Assembly (NCBI GenBank): GCA_902494715.1
Contig: CABUUJ010000001.1
Span: 61,901-125,900, forward strand
Direction of reading: 5' to 3'
DNA length: 64,000 nt
DNA from: an uncultured Collinsella sp.
GTDB taxonomy: Bacteria; Actinomycetota; Coriobacteriia; Coriobacteriales; Coriobacteriaceae
Shown here: positions 43,043 through 51,266 of the stretch, one piece after another
How positions within the stretch are numbered: position 1 is the first letter of the stretch
Layout of the letters: every line of letters begins with the position of its first letter
The notes under the pieces: generated by a model
What the model saw: the letters and a program-made list of their open reading frames with translations, nothing else
Database searches by the model: none
What the model was told of the DNA's origin: nothing
Made by a program: the position numbers and the translations under genes

Positions 43043-43384
43043 CTACTCCCAGGCTCCCCATACATCGGGGCAATAACCGACGGTGGCTTTTTTGCCGTTG
43101 CGCACGATGGGCTCGGCCAGAACCTGCTGGTTCTCGAGCAGTTTATCGAAGCGCTGACTGGGGGTGAGGTGCTGAATGAGCGCGAGCGTCTCCTCGTCCT
43201 TGGCTTTGGGGTTGAGCAGCTTGTCGATGCCGCCGACCGCCTGCATCACGCTCGTGAGCTCGCCCTTGCTCATCTCCTTTTCCTTAAGGTCAATAAACTG
43301 CACCTTAATGCGGCGCTCCTTAAAATAGCGCTGGGCCTTCTTGGTATCGAAGGACTTTTTGGTGCCAAAAATCTGCACGTTCAT
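43043..43384 (-). CDS. ArsC/Spx-family protein lacking the active-site cysteine
   Basis: 113 aa thioredoxin-fold ArsC/YffB-like protein. The normal GIKNCDTIKKA-type segment reads GTKKSFDTKKA, so the nucleophilic Cys is Ser. The rest (EPIVRNGKKATVGY) is preserved. One other Cys lies near the C-terminus. It may not be an arsenate reductase; a regulatory or thiol-independent role is possible. It is 17 bp from the FMN reductase gene, likely the same transcript. Confidence 0.75.
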   Translation of the reverse strand: MNVQIFGTKKSFDTKKAQRYFKERRIKVQFIDLKEKEMSKGELTSVMQAVGGIDKLLNPKAKDEETLALIQHLTPSQRFDKLLENQQVLAEPIVRNGKKATVGYCPDVWGAWE

Positions 43385-43401
43385 GTATTTGTTCCGCCGT
43401 T

Positions 43402-44025
43402 CTACCTGATGAAGTTGGTCGTTGCTCGATCTGCCTCGGGTGCGTTGATGCCGGCGGCCTGTCCTGCCTCGATACAGCGAAGGAGCCAGGCCATGTTTTT
43501 GCCGATGTTGCGCATGGTGGCAAGGCCCTCGGCGTCCCCATTGGCGTCGCCGGGCACGCGACCAAACACGTTGTTCCAGTACGTGGAGGCAACCACGGGC
43601 ATCTGGTTGATGGTGAAGTACTTATTGAGCACATCGAAGGTGGTCGACGTACCGCCGCGACGGGCGACGGCGACCGCGGCGCCGGGTTTGTGCTCAAAGG
43701 CATGCCCGCCTGCATAGAAGGCGCGATCGAGGGCCGAAAGGATGCGGCCGCTGGGGTGCGCATAGTAGACGGGCGAGCCAAAGACAAAGCCATCTGCCTG
43801 CTCGGCGGCAGCGATCAGCTCGTTCACCACGTCATCGTCAAAGGTGCAGCGGCAATCGAGCTTGCCGCACTGACCACAGCCAATGCAGTCGCGAATGGGC
43901 TTGGTGCCCAGCTGAAACACCTCGGTATCAATGCCTTCGGCATTGAGTTGCTCGGCGACTTCGGCGAGTGCGCGGGCGGTGTTGCCGTTTGCCTTGGGGC
44001 TGCCATTGACCAAAAGAACCTTCAT
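43402..44025 (-). CDS. NAD(P)H-dependent FMN reductase / flavodoxin-like protein
   Basis: 207 aa. N-terminal LLVNGSPKANGNTARAL binds FMN phosphate; a CIGCGQCGKLDCRC cluster follows near residue 50, then GSPVYYAHPSGRI. This is the iron-sulfur-flavoprotein/MdaB-like group, using FMN and a cysteine cluster that may bind Fe-S. ATG 44025 with GAGGGAG upstream. Probably a cytoplasmic reductase. Confidence 0.85.
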   Translation of the reverse strand: MKVLLVNGSPKANGNTARALAEVAEQLNAEGIDTEVFQLGTKPIRDCIGCGQCGKLDCRCTFDDDVVNELIAAAEQADGFVFGSPVYYAHPSGRILSALDRAFYAGGHAFEHKPGAAVAVARRGGTSTTFDVLNKYFTINQMPVVASTYWNNVFGRVPGDANGDAEGLATMRNIGKNMAWLLRCIEAGQAAGINAPEADRATTNFIR

Positions 44026-44099
44026 CACAAACTCCCTCTGCTGTCGGTGACTTCTGCAGAGGATTATCGCACGATGGGGGAGGCGGTGTGGGCGCGGTG

Positions 44100-45629
44100 C
44101 TAATCAAGTTTGGTACCTGGCACCTGCACGGCTTTCCCGAGCAACGCTTTGAGCTCGTTCAAAATCGAAACGGGCTGACGGTCGACGCCGTCCAGATGGA
44201 GCGTGGCCACGCGAATGGGCGGCTGATATTCAAATGGGCCAAAGAGCACGGGCGAACCCAGGAACCGCTCGATCTCCTCTGCAATCGCATCGGTTTCTTC
44301 GGGATCAAAGTCGTCGAAAAGAGCCACGAACATCGGCCCCGTCGAGCGGAACATACGACCCTTACCGCGCGAACATTCCACCAGACAGGCGGCACATTCT
44401 GCCAAAACGCGGTCGCCCGCATCAAAGCCAAAGCGGGCATTGACCTGAGCGATATCGTCGATTTTGATGGCGATCAAACCAGCCTTGCGCGCCACGCGAC
44501 GCATTTCGCCAATGGCGTTGACCAGGGCATGAATATCGCCCAAGCCGGTCACGGAATCGGTCGTATCTGCCAAGCTTCGGTTGATGATAATGCCCACATA
44601 CATGCCGGGCTCGGTATCGGTGCCGTCCAAGCGGTAGCCCGTGCAGTCGCAAAGCACGTATTTTCCGGTGGCGTCCATTACGCGATACTGCATGTAGTGG
44701 AAGTGCCACGTGCCGTTTATCACCATGTCGAGCTCGGCGCGTACGTTGTCGCGGTCCTCGGGGTGAACGCGGGCAAGCCACATGTCGAGTGAGTTAAAAG
44801 GGTGCTGGGAGGGCAGGTCAAAATCGCGCACGGCGTTAACCGACCATTGCGATTCTCCCGTATCGAGATTGAGGATAAACGGATAGCGCGTCTCGGAGCT
44901 CATGGAGATCGCTTGGAACACCCGGTCGTTGCAGGGAAGCTGATCGACGATTGGGCGTTGCGGCGCGTCATCGTCTTTCGGTTGCTGCACACGATGCATA
45001 AGCTTATAGCGATACATCTTGCGATCGGCATCCATCGTCATCTGGCGACGCGTGTCGCCAGCAAGTGGATCGACGCGCGAGCAGCCAAAGCTAAAGCTGC
45101 CGATCATGGGCGCCTTGCCACCTGAGCTCGCCTCGATCAGCCTGGTACGTACCTGCTCCAAGCGCTGCTCGAGTTCAATCTCGTTTGCGGAGAGCGAGAT
45201 AAGCACAAACTCGTCTCCACCGATACGGAACAGCATTTCATCGTGCTCCATGGTTTCGGAGAGCGTGCGGCAGATGCTCAGAATATAGCGATTGCCTTCG
45301 GCGTGGCCAAACCTATCATTGCAATGCTTGAGATGGTCGATGTCAATATAGGCGCAGGTGAAGGGGTCGCCTTTGCGCCAGAGTTGCTCGACGTGACGGT
45401 CGAATCCGTTGCGGTTGCCCAAGTTGGTGAGCGGATCGATATAGGCGTTGCGCTCAAGCAGCTGGCGCTCTTGTTGCAGGATGGCATGCGTCTTTTGCAG
45501 TTGCTCGCCAACGGCGCGTAGCTCAGCAGGCAGCGCGGCAACATCGAGTTCGGCGGTCGAGACGCCGTTCGCAAGTCGCTGAAGATAGGCAATAATCGAT
45601 TGCTCGCCCAGGCGATATGACTCGTTCAT
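44100..45629 (-). CDS. Diguanylate cyclase: GGDEF - PAS-like - degenerate GGDEF
   Basis: 509 aa. Cytoplasmic; no TM or signal. GGDEF 1 (residues ~70-220) has NAYIDPLTNLGNRNGFD and intact RIGGDEF. A PAS-like part (PFNSLDMWLARVHPEDRDN, in part; PGMYVGIII) follows at ~250-350. GGDEF 2 (~365-495) has VTGLGDIHALV but reads FRSTGPMFVAL where GGDEF would be, so it is catalytically dead. It makes cyclic di-GMP from GTP. ATG 45629 (AAGGAGG 9 nt upstream). The EAL remnant gene is upstream on the same strand. Confidence 0.85.
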   Translation of the reverse strand: MNESYRLGEQSIIAYLQRLANGVSTAELDVAALPAELRAVGEQLQKTHAILQQERQLLERNAYIDPLTNLGNRNGFDRHVEQLWRKGDPFTCAYIDIDHLKHCNDRFGHAEGNRYILSICRTLSETMEHDEMLFRIGGDEFVLISLSANEIELEQRLEQVRTRLIEASSGGKAPMIGSFSFGCSRVDPLAGDTRRQMTMDADRKMYRYKLMHRVQQPKDDDAPQRPIVDQLPCNDRVFQAISMSSETRYPFILNLDTGESQWSVNAVRDFDLPSQHPFNSLDMWLARVHPEDRDNVRAELDMVINGTWHFHYMQYRVMDATGKYVLCDCTGYRLDGTDTEPGMYVGIIINRSLADTTDSVTGLGDIHALVNAIGEMRRVARKAGLIAIKIDDIAQVNARFGFDAGDRVLAECAACLVECSRGKGRMFRSTGPMFVALFDDFDPEETDAIAEEIERFLGSPVLFGPFEYQPPIRVATLHLDGVDRQPVSILNELKALLGKAVQVPGTKLD

Positions 45630-45668
45630 GATGGATAACCTCCTTGGGCGGAACAACGGTTTGTATCA

Positions 45669-45699
45669 TATCCCCAATTCGGTTTGAATTGGGGATATA
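45669..45699. promoter_or_regulatory. Dyad 40 bp upstream of the GGDEF gene
   Basis: ATATCCCCAATTC-N5-GAATTGGGGATAT, 13-bp perfect arms. No T-run, so more likely an operator or RNA stem than a terminator. A similar ATCCCC/GGGGAT core occurs at 60271. Confidence 0.5.
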
Positions 45700-45756
45700 A
45701 GTTAGCTAATGGAGACAAATATCCCCTTCGACGGTGGCGTTTTGCGCGCGAGCGTA

Positions 45757-46053
45757 TCAGTTGTTATTGCCACCATCGAGCAATGCCTCAAAGTCCTTCG
45801 CCGGCATGGGGCGGTAGCAGAGGAAGCCCTGAGCGTAGCGGGCGCCCATTTGTCGTAGCATGTTCGCCTGCTCATTTGTCTCGACGCCTTCGACCACGAC
45901 GGGCAGATGGAGCGACTGCGCCATTTCGAGCATCGATGAAATGATTTGCGTGCTGCGGCCTTGATCGCGGTCGGTGGGCACAATCTGCCAAATGTGCTTG
46001 TCGAGCGTCACCATAAAGCCGCTTTCCTCGAGTGCGGGGATATGGGTGCACAT
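45757..46053 (-). pseudogene. EAL phosphodiesterase remnant with internal deletion
   Basis: 98 codons from ATG 46053. It begins with the segment that follows the N-terminal EAL motif (IPALEESGFMVTLDKHIWQ) and jumps directly to the C-terminal motifs (STQIISSMLEMA, LPVVVEGVETNEQANMLRQMGA, AQGFLCYRPMP). About 130 residues, including the catalytic EAL and DFG regions, are missing. It looks like a gene deleted internally in frame. No stable phosphodiesterase activity is expected. Confidence 0.8.
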
Positions 46054-46181
46054 GCTGTGGGCGGCTATTATTCGACAGGCGGTAGCGCGACGATGCGATG
46101 TTCGATAAAAATGCGACTGGGACGATATATGTTGACGGGTATACTTGTCCCGGTTTAAAACGCAGGAACGGAGATGGTCGC

Positions 46182-47051
46182 ATGGCACAGTCAAATATGA
46201 CGCGCACGGTGGGGCTGGCGCTCGAGGGAGGCGGCTACCGCGGTATGTATACGGCGGGCGTGCTCGACGTTTGGATGGAGCACGGTTTGACCTGCGACCA
46301 TATGGTGGGCGTCTCGGCGGGCGCGGCATTTGGCTACAACTTTAAATCGCGCCAGATCGGCCGCGCCATTCGCTATAACAAGGCCTATTGCGCCGACAAG
46401 CGCTATGCGAGCGTGACCAGCTGGCTGCGAACCGGCGATATGTTCAATGCCGACTTTGCTTATCACGAGGTGCCTATCGAGCGCGATCCCATCGACTTGG
46501 AGGCGTATCGCGCCTGCCCCATGCGATTTACGTGCGTGTGTACCGATATCGAGACGGGCAAGGCCGTCTACCACGACCTGCCGTATGGCGACGAGCGCGA
46601 TATCGAGTGGATCCGGGCGTCGTCGGCAATTCCCGTGGCGACGCGTCCTGTCGCCATTGAGGGCCGCAAGTACCTGGATGGCGGCGTGGCTGATTCTATT
46701 CCCAGTGCATGGCTGTTTGCTCAGGGGTATGACCGCAATATCGTGGTGCTCACGCAGCCGGCGGGCTTTGTGAAGCGGCCCAACAGCGTGATGCCTATGC
46801 TGCGTCGCGTGTTCCGTCACTATCCGGAGTTTGTCGCAGCGCTTGAGCATCGGCATGAGGTCTACAATGCCACGCTCGATGATTTGGCACGTCGTGAGGC
46901 CGCCGGCGATATCTTTGTGGTGCGTCCGAGCGAATCGGTGAAAGTGCCGTCGCTGTGCCGCGAGCCCGATGAGCTCGAGCGCATCTATCAGATTGGTCGT
47001 CGCGATGCTGAGGCGACCTTGCCGGCACTGGAGACATATCTGGCAGGGTAG
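46182..47051 (+). CDS. Patatin-like phospholipase (RssA-type)
   Basis: 289 aa. LALEGGGYRGMYTAGVLDV (oxyanion loop), GVSAGAAFG with the GxSxG nucleophile near residue 43, and YLDGGVADSIP carrying the catalytic Asp. Conserved layout of bacterial patatin-like serine lipases. ATG 46182, with an in-frame ATG 5 codons later. TATACT at 46140-46145 is a likely -10 box. Confidence 0.9.
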   Translation: MAQSNMTRTVGLALEGGGYRGMYTAGVLDVWMEHGLTCDHMVGVSAGAAFGYNFKSRQIGRAIRYNKAYCADKRYASVTSWLRTGDMFNADFAYHEVPIERDPIDLEAYRACPMRFTCVCTDIETGKAVYHDLPYGDERDIEWIRASSAIPVATRPVAIEGRKYLDGGVADSIPSAWLFAQGYDRNIVVLTQPAGFVKRPNSVMPMLRRVFRHYPEFVAALEHRHEVYNATLDDLARREAAGDIFVVRPSESVKVPSLCREPDELERIYQIGRRDAEATLPALETYLAG

Positions 47052-47073
47052 AGGCCGCTGCCGCCATCTCGGC

Positions 47074-47119
47074 GGAAAGCGCATCCCGGAATGGAGGTCC
47101 AAACTGGGATGCGCTTTCC
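47074..47119. terminator. Terminator between patatin and thiE genes
   Basis: Stem GGAAAGCGCATCCC / GGGATGCGCTTTCC, loop ~18 nt; serves the two convergent genes. Confidence 0.7.
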
Positions 47120-47163
47120 ATTGCTGAAGATGTGAGGCTGCGGATCAGCTGCTCGGCTTATGC

Positions 47164-47859
47164 CTATGCCTGCTGCCAAGTGTCGACGAGCTCCTTGGCC
47201 GCGGCGTAGGGGTCATCGGCGCTGCAGACGGCACTCACCACAAAGAAGCCGTCGACGCCGGTGGCCTTGAGCTGCGGCAGGTCGGCCGTCTTGACGCCGC
47301 CGCCCACCACGATGGGCACGGGGCTTGCCGCGTGGAGTGCGGCCAGGTCCTCAAAGCTCTTGGTGATGATAGAGCCGTCGGCCGCGCGTCCGCAGTCGCG
47401 CTTGGTCTCGGTCTCGTGGAGCGGGCCGATGCCCAGGTAGTCGACCAGGCTCATGTCGGCGGTCTTGACGTACTCGAGCATCTCCTCGCAACGGGCCGAA
47501 AGGCCCACAATGGCATCGGGGCCCAGCAGCTTGCGGCAGACCTCGACGGGAATGTCGCTCTGGCCTACGTGCACGCCGTCGACGGCAATGCCCTGCTCGC
47601 GCGCGGCGAGTACACAGTCCAGACGGTCGTCGATTAACAGGGCGACCTGACCGGTCTTGCCAGCCTGTGCGATTGCCTGCGCGGCGTCGCCGGTCAGTGC
47701 AATGATCTCGCGGGCGCTTGCCACCTTGGAGCGCACCTGGATACAGGTAAAGCCTGCGTCGAGCGCCTGGGCCACCACATCGCCCACGGGGCGCCCGAGG
47801 GTGTTTTCGGGGCCGAGTACCAGATAGGCCGAGATATCAAGGTTGTCGCGGATGCTCAT
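47164..47859 (-). CDS. thiE: Thiamine-phosphate synthase
   Basis: 231 aa. Joins HMP-PP and HET-P into thiamine monophosphate. Seen: QVRSK (near residue 41), GVHVGQSDIPV, GLSARC, GIGPLHETETKRD (close to the phosphate-binding loop) and PIVVGGGVKTADL. ATG overlaps the stop of the thiamine-binding gene by 4 bp. Third gene of the TPP-riboswitch operon. Confidence 0.9.
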   Translation of the reverse strand: MSIRDNLDISAYLVLGPENTLGRPVGDVVAQALDAGFTCIQVRSKVASAREIIALTGDAAQAIAQAGKTGQVALLIDDRLDCVLAAREQGIAVDGVHVGQSDIPVEVCRKLLGPDAIVGLSARCEEMLEYVKTADMSLVDYLGIGPLHETETKRDCGRAADGSIITKSFEDLAALHAASPVPIVVGGGVKTADLPQLKATGVDGFFVVSAVCSADDPYAAAKELVDTWQQA

Positions 47860-48197
47860 CGTGCTTCCTCCTGCTTCTTGATCTGTGCTTCCATGCGCTC
47901 GAGCTTGCCGGTCATGGTGTCGGTAAATCCGGGCCGAATATCGGCTTTGAGCACGACTTCGGTGCGGATTCCCTTGCTCGCCAACACAAAGGTTGCGTCG
48001 CGCACGACCTGCATGACCTCGTCCCAGTCGCCCTCGATCTCGGTGAACATCGAGGTGGTGCGGTTGGGAAGGCCGCTCTCGCGTATGACGCGCACGACCT
48101 CGGCGACCTCGGCGGACAGCTCGTCGCCGGTGCCGCACGGGGCGATGGCCACGGCGATGAGCGTGTTCATTCCGGCATTGGTTGCGGGCTCGGACAT
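47856..48197 (-). CDS. MTH1187-family thiamine-binding protein
   Basis: 113 aa. Matches the MTH1187/YkoF-like family: IAVAIAPCGTGDELSAEVAEVVRVI (in part), TTSMFTEIEGDWDEVM, and a terminal helix. Family members bind thiamine or HMP. Between thiM and thiE in the operon, 3 bp after thiM and overlapping thiE. Confidence 0.8.
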   Translation of the reverse strand: MSEPATNAGMNTLIAVAIAPCGTGDELSAEVAEVVRVIRESGLPNRTTSMFTEIEGDWDEVMQVVRDATFVLASKGIRTEVVLKADIRPGFTDTMTGKLERMEAQIKKQEEAR

Positions 48198-48200
48198 GGC

Positions 48201-49040
48201 TTACGCCTCCTCGAGCTCGAGCTGGTTGTTGGCGATGTCCTGGGCGCTCGCGCGGTAGAGCTCGTCGATAAAGGCGACCTTAAAGCTTGCCGGGGCGTCG
48301 GCGACAGCGGCGGCACGCGTGCCGGCAACGTTGTAGACCGCGGTGCCGCAGATGGCTGCCGTAAACGGGTCGGCGGCGCAGGCATACACGGCCAGCACGC
48401 CGCCCTGCGAGCAGCCGCAACCGGTGATCTTGGACATGAGCGGGCTGCCGCCGTGGGACTTGGCCACGGTTGTGCCATCGGTAATCAGGTCGACTTCGCC
48501 CGAGACCACAACGGCGCCGCCGGTGTAGCGGGCGAGCGCCACGGCGGCATCGCGGGCAGCGTCTACCGTGTCGGTGGTATCGACACCGCGCACGCGGCTC
48601 AGATCGGCCGCCTCGCCCTCAAGACCCCACAGGCCGGCGAGCGCGATGATCTCGGAGGCGTTGCCGCGCACGATGGCGGGCTTGTACTGCTTGAGTTCGT
48701 TTACCAACTGGGTGCGCAGGCTACCGATGCCCAGGCCCACCGGATCGAGCACCCAGGGCTTGCCGGCGTCGTGTGCCGCCTTGGCCGCGCGGGGAATTGT
48801 CTGCTCGTAGATGGGGAAGAGCGTGCCCATGTTGAGATAGATGGCGCCGCCGCCGGCAACGAGCGCTTCGCCCTCGTCGGGCAGATAGACCATGGCGGCC
48901 GATCCGCCCACGGCGAGCTGTGCGTTGGCGACAAAGTCGATCGTCACCGTGTTGGTGATGGAGCCGGCCATCGGATTGGTGGCGCGAATTTCCTCTACGG
49001 CCTTGACCATATGTTGCTTAAGCTGTTCCGAATCAATCAC
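48201..49040 (-). CDS. thiM: Hydroxyethylthiazole kinase
   Basis: 279 aa ribokinase-fold enzyme phosphorylating hydroxyethylthiazole for salvage. Seen: ITNTVTIDFVANAQLAVGGSAAM (in part), PWVLDPVGLG, IVRGNASEI, and ITGCGCSQGG (anion hole and catalytic base region; many relatives have TGTGC). GTG start at 49040 (AAGGAGG upstream). First gene of the operon behind the riboswitch. The cluster here provides salvage and coupling, not thiC or thiG. Confidence 0.9.
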   Translation of the reverse strand: MIDSEQLKQHMVKAVEEIRATNPMAGSITNTVTIDFVANAQLAVGGSAAMVYLPDEGEALVAGGGAIYLNMGTLFPIYEQTIPRAAKAAHDAGKPWVLDPVGLGIGSLRTQLVNELKQYKPAIVRGNASEIIALAGLWGLEGEAADLSRVRGVDTTDTVDAARDAAVALARYTGGAVVVSGEVDLITDGTTVAKSHGGSPLMSKITGCGCSQGGVLAVYACAADPFTAAICGTAVYNVAGTRAAAVADAPASFKVAFIDELYRASAQDIANNQLELEEA

Positions 49041-49062
49041 TGCACATGCCTCCTTGGCATAG

Positions 49063-49093
49063 AAAAGGGGCGCTGTGCATAGACAGCGCCCCT
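49063..49093 (-). terminator. Riboswitch-controlled terminator of the thi operon
   Basis: AGGGGCGCTGT / ACAGCGCCCCT, perfect 11-bp stem with a 6-nt loop and T-run on the minus strand. Placed between the TPP aptamer and the thiM start, so high TPP should stop transcription. Confidence 0.85.
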
Positions 49094-49104
49094 GTAAAGG
49101 CGGC

Positions 49105-49196
49105 ATGCTCCCTACGCCAGCATTAACTGACAGGTTCAAAGGATTGGGCCCCATGCCCTCTCAGCCTTGTGGTTTGCACCGCCGGCACTCCCGCAT
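49105..49196 (-). ncRNA. TPP riboswitch aptamer
   Basis: On the minus strand it has the THI-box order: GGGAGTGC, GGCTGAGAGGG, then GAACCTGTCAG, TTAATGCTGGCGTAGGGA, closed by a short ATGC/GCAT stem. It is about 60 nt upstream of thiM and followed by the terminator. Confidence 0.93.
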
Positions 49197-49223
49197 CGAA
49201 TCTGTTGTTCCCTATACTAGCGC

Positions 49224-49258
49224 ACCTGCCAAAAAGGGACAGGTTTATTTTGGCAGGT
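49224..49258. repeat. Palindromic repeat family C, copy 2
   Basis: ACCTGCCAAAA / TTTTGGCAGGT arms around AGGGACAGGTTTA. It lies between the TPP riboswitch and the HAD gene promoter (TACAAT near 49263). Confidence 0.75.
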
Positions 49259-49295
49259 CGTTACAATAGGTAGGACCGATACGAATGGGGGCCTT

Positions 49296-50204
49296 ATGAT
49301 TAAACTTGTGCTGACCGATATGGACGATACGCTGATTCCAGCCGGGCATGACGGCGCCAGCGACTACGCCATTGAGGGTATTCATGCCATGCAGGCGGCG
49401 GGTCTGCACTTTGGGCCGGTTTCGGGTCGTCAGCCGTCCGCGATGGGCTGGATGTTCAAAAACCGTTCCGAGTGTTTTTCGACCGGTGCGTTCTGTAACG
49501 GCCAGGTGATGTTTGTCGACGGCGAAGTAGTCGCTTCGCGCGCAATCGACAACGATGCTCTGATGCGTTTGGCTGACTATCTGGAGCAAGAGACCGACGA
49601 TACATTTCTAAAAGTCTACAGCCTGGGCGATGACTTTTGGGGCAACGATGCCTATTGCGTGACGAGCAATCCCGAGCGTGTGCGTCGCGCTATGGAGTCG
49701 GGCGGCAATGCGTGGCTCAAAGGCGAAGAGGCCCCGTGTCGTCCCGTCGTCGATGGCGCACCGGTGTTTAAGGCGAATATCTGGAGTGCCCGTTCGCGTG
49801 AGGAGCTCGCGGAGCTACGCGAGCGCGTTGCCGTTGAGGTGCCGGAACTCTCGCTTGTGTTTCCCAACAACCGAGTGCGCCTGTTCGACATCCTTCCGGA
49901 TGGTTGGGACAAGGGCTGCGCTGCGCTGGAGCTGGCGCGCGCCTTGAGCCTGACGCCCGACGAGGTGGCCGTATTTGGCGATTCCGATAACGATCTGCCC
50001 ATGATCGATGCCGTTCCCAACTCCGTTGCAGTCGCCAATGCCAACGAGGCCGTCACGGCTGCCGCGCGCTGGCATATCGGCGCCGCGGTGGATGATGCGG
50101 TCGCCGGAGTCCTGCATCAGATTGCCGCCTGCGCCGCGACGGGGGAGATGCCGCCGTTTATGCGCCTGCCGGGTACTGCCGACGCGAATCTCACTAACAG
50201 CTAA
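49296..50204 (+). CDS. Cof-type HAD-superfamily phosphatase
   Basis: 302 aa. Nucleophile motif DMDDTL (residues 8-13), Thr/Ser in PVSGRQ, Lys motif at KGCAALELA, and VFGDSDNDLPMI (motif IV). C2-capped, Cof/YidA group: phosphosugar or phospho-cofactor hydrolase. ATG with GGGGGCC upstream. Followed after 10 bp by a LysR gene. Confidence 0.9.
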   Translation: MIKLVLTDMDDTLIPAGHDGASDYAIEGIHAMQAAGLHFGPVSGRQPSAMGWMFKNRSECFSTGAFCNGQVMFVDGEVVASRAIDNDALMRLADYLEQETDDTFLKVYSLGDDFWGNDAYCVTSNPERVRRAMESGGNAWLKGEEAPCRPVVDGAPVFKANIWSARSREELAELRERVAVEVPELSLVFPNNRVRLFDILPDGWDKGCAALELARALSLTPDEVAVFGDSDNDLPMIDAVPNSVAVANANEAVTAAARWHIGAAVDDAVAGVLHQIAACAATGEMPPFMRLPGTADANLTNS

Positions 50205-50214
50205 GGAGACAGCC

Positions 50215-51111
50215 ATGAAGCTCCAGCAGCTCAGATATGTCGTCAAAGTTGCCGAATGCGGCAGCATTACCGAGGCCTCGCGCCGGCTCTTTGTGTCGCA
50301 GCCTTCGATTACCGCGTCGATTCGCGATCTCGAAAACGAGATGGGTGTGCACATCTTTGAGCGCACCAACAAGGGCGTCATTGTGTCCGAGGAAGGCGAG
50401 ACCTTCTTGGGCTATGCGCGCCAGGTACTCGACCAGGCCGACCTGCTCGAGGGCAAGTACAAGGGCGCATCCGAGCAGGTGCCGCACTTTAGTGTGAGCT
50501 GCCAGCATTATTCCTTTGCCGTCAACGCGTTTGTCGACGTGATCCGCGAGTTCGATGCCGCGCGCTACGACTTTACCCTGCGCGAGGAACAGACCCACGA
50601 GATTATCGAGGATGTCGCGCACATGAAAAGCGAGCTGGGCATCCTATATCTGTCCGAGCACAACCGCGAGGTCATCGAGCGCATGCTGGTGGCCAACGAG
50701 CTCGTGTTCGAAGGACTCTTCTGCGCCACGCCGCATGTCTTCGTCTGCGCCGACCATCCGCTGGCGGACCGCTCCAGCGTGACGCTCGAGGATCTGGAAG
50801 ACTACCCGTTCCTGTCCTACGAGCAGGGCAGCTACAACTCGTTTTACTATTCCGAGGAGCTGACCTCGACGTTCGAGCGTCGCAAAAATATCCGCGTGCG
50901 CGACCGTGCGACGTTGTTCAATTTGGCCATGGGCCTCAACGGCTACACGGTATGCTCGGGCGTGATCAGCCACGAGCTCAACGGCCCCGGCATTATCTCG
51001 ATTCCGCTCGACGTGGACGAGTACATGGAGATTGGCATCATCACGCGCAAGAACACGACGCTTACGCGCTACGGTCGGGCCTATATCGACGCGATTCGTC
51101 AGCATATCTAG
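50215..51111 (+). CDS. LysR-family regulator upstream of a MetE-like gene
   Basis: 298 aa. MKLQQLRYVVKVAECGSITEASRRLFVSQPSITASI (in part) is a classic LysR HTH, followed by the effector domain. It differs from the two other LysR genes here (closer to the CysB/CbbR type). It ends 155 bp before the MetE-like gene, whose control region contains palindromes, so it may regulate methionine or homocysteine metabolism. ATG with AAGGAGACAGCC upstream. Confidence 0.85.
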   Translation: MKLQQLRYVVKVAECGSITEASRRLFVSQPSITASIRDLENEMGVHIFERTNKGVIVSEEGETFLGYARQVLDQADLLEGKYKGASEQVPHFSVSCQHYSFAVNAFVDVIREFDAARYDFTLREEQTHEIIEDVAHMKSELGILYLSEHNREVIERMLVANELVFEGLFCATPHVFVCADHPLADRSSVTLEDLEDYPFLSYEQGSYNSFYYSEELTSTFERRKNIRVRDRATLFNLAMGLNGYTVCSGVISHELNGPGIISIPLDVDEYMEIGIITRKNTTLTRYGRAYIDAIRQHI

Positions 51112-51158
51112 GCTGCTGTGCTCCGCACGGTTCAAGTCTCTTTATGACAGTCCAGACT

Positions 51159-51226
51159 GATATAGGAAACATCTATATCAAACTGTTATAAACGTATATT
51201 TTACGATGGTCATATGAGCGCTCATA
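51159..51226 (+). promoter_or_regulatory. Candidate operators before the MetE-like gene
   Basis: GATATA-N9-TATATC (51159-51179), a LysR-type dyad, and a 14-bp palindrome TATGAGCGCTCATA (51213-51226) near the start of transcription. Confidence 0.45.
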
Positions 51227-51266
51227 CTCTGTCCCAGTAAAGCAACCAATGCAAAGGGAGATATCT

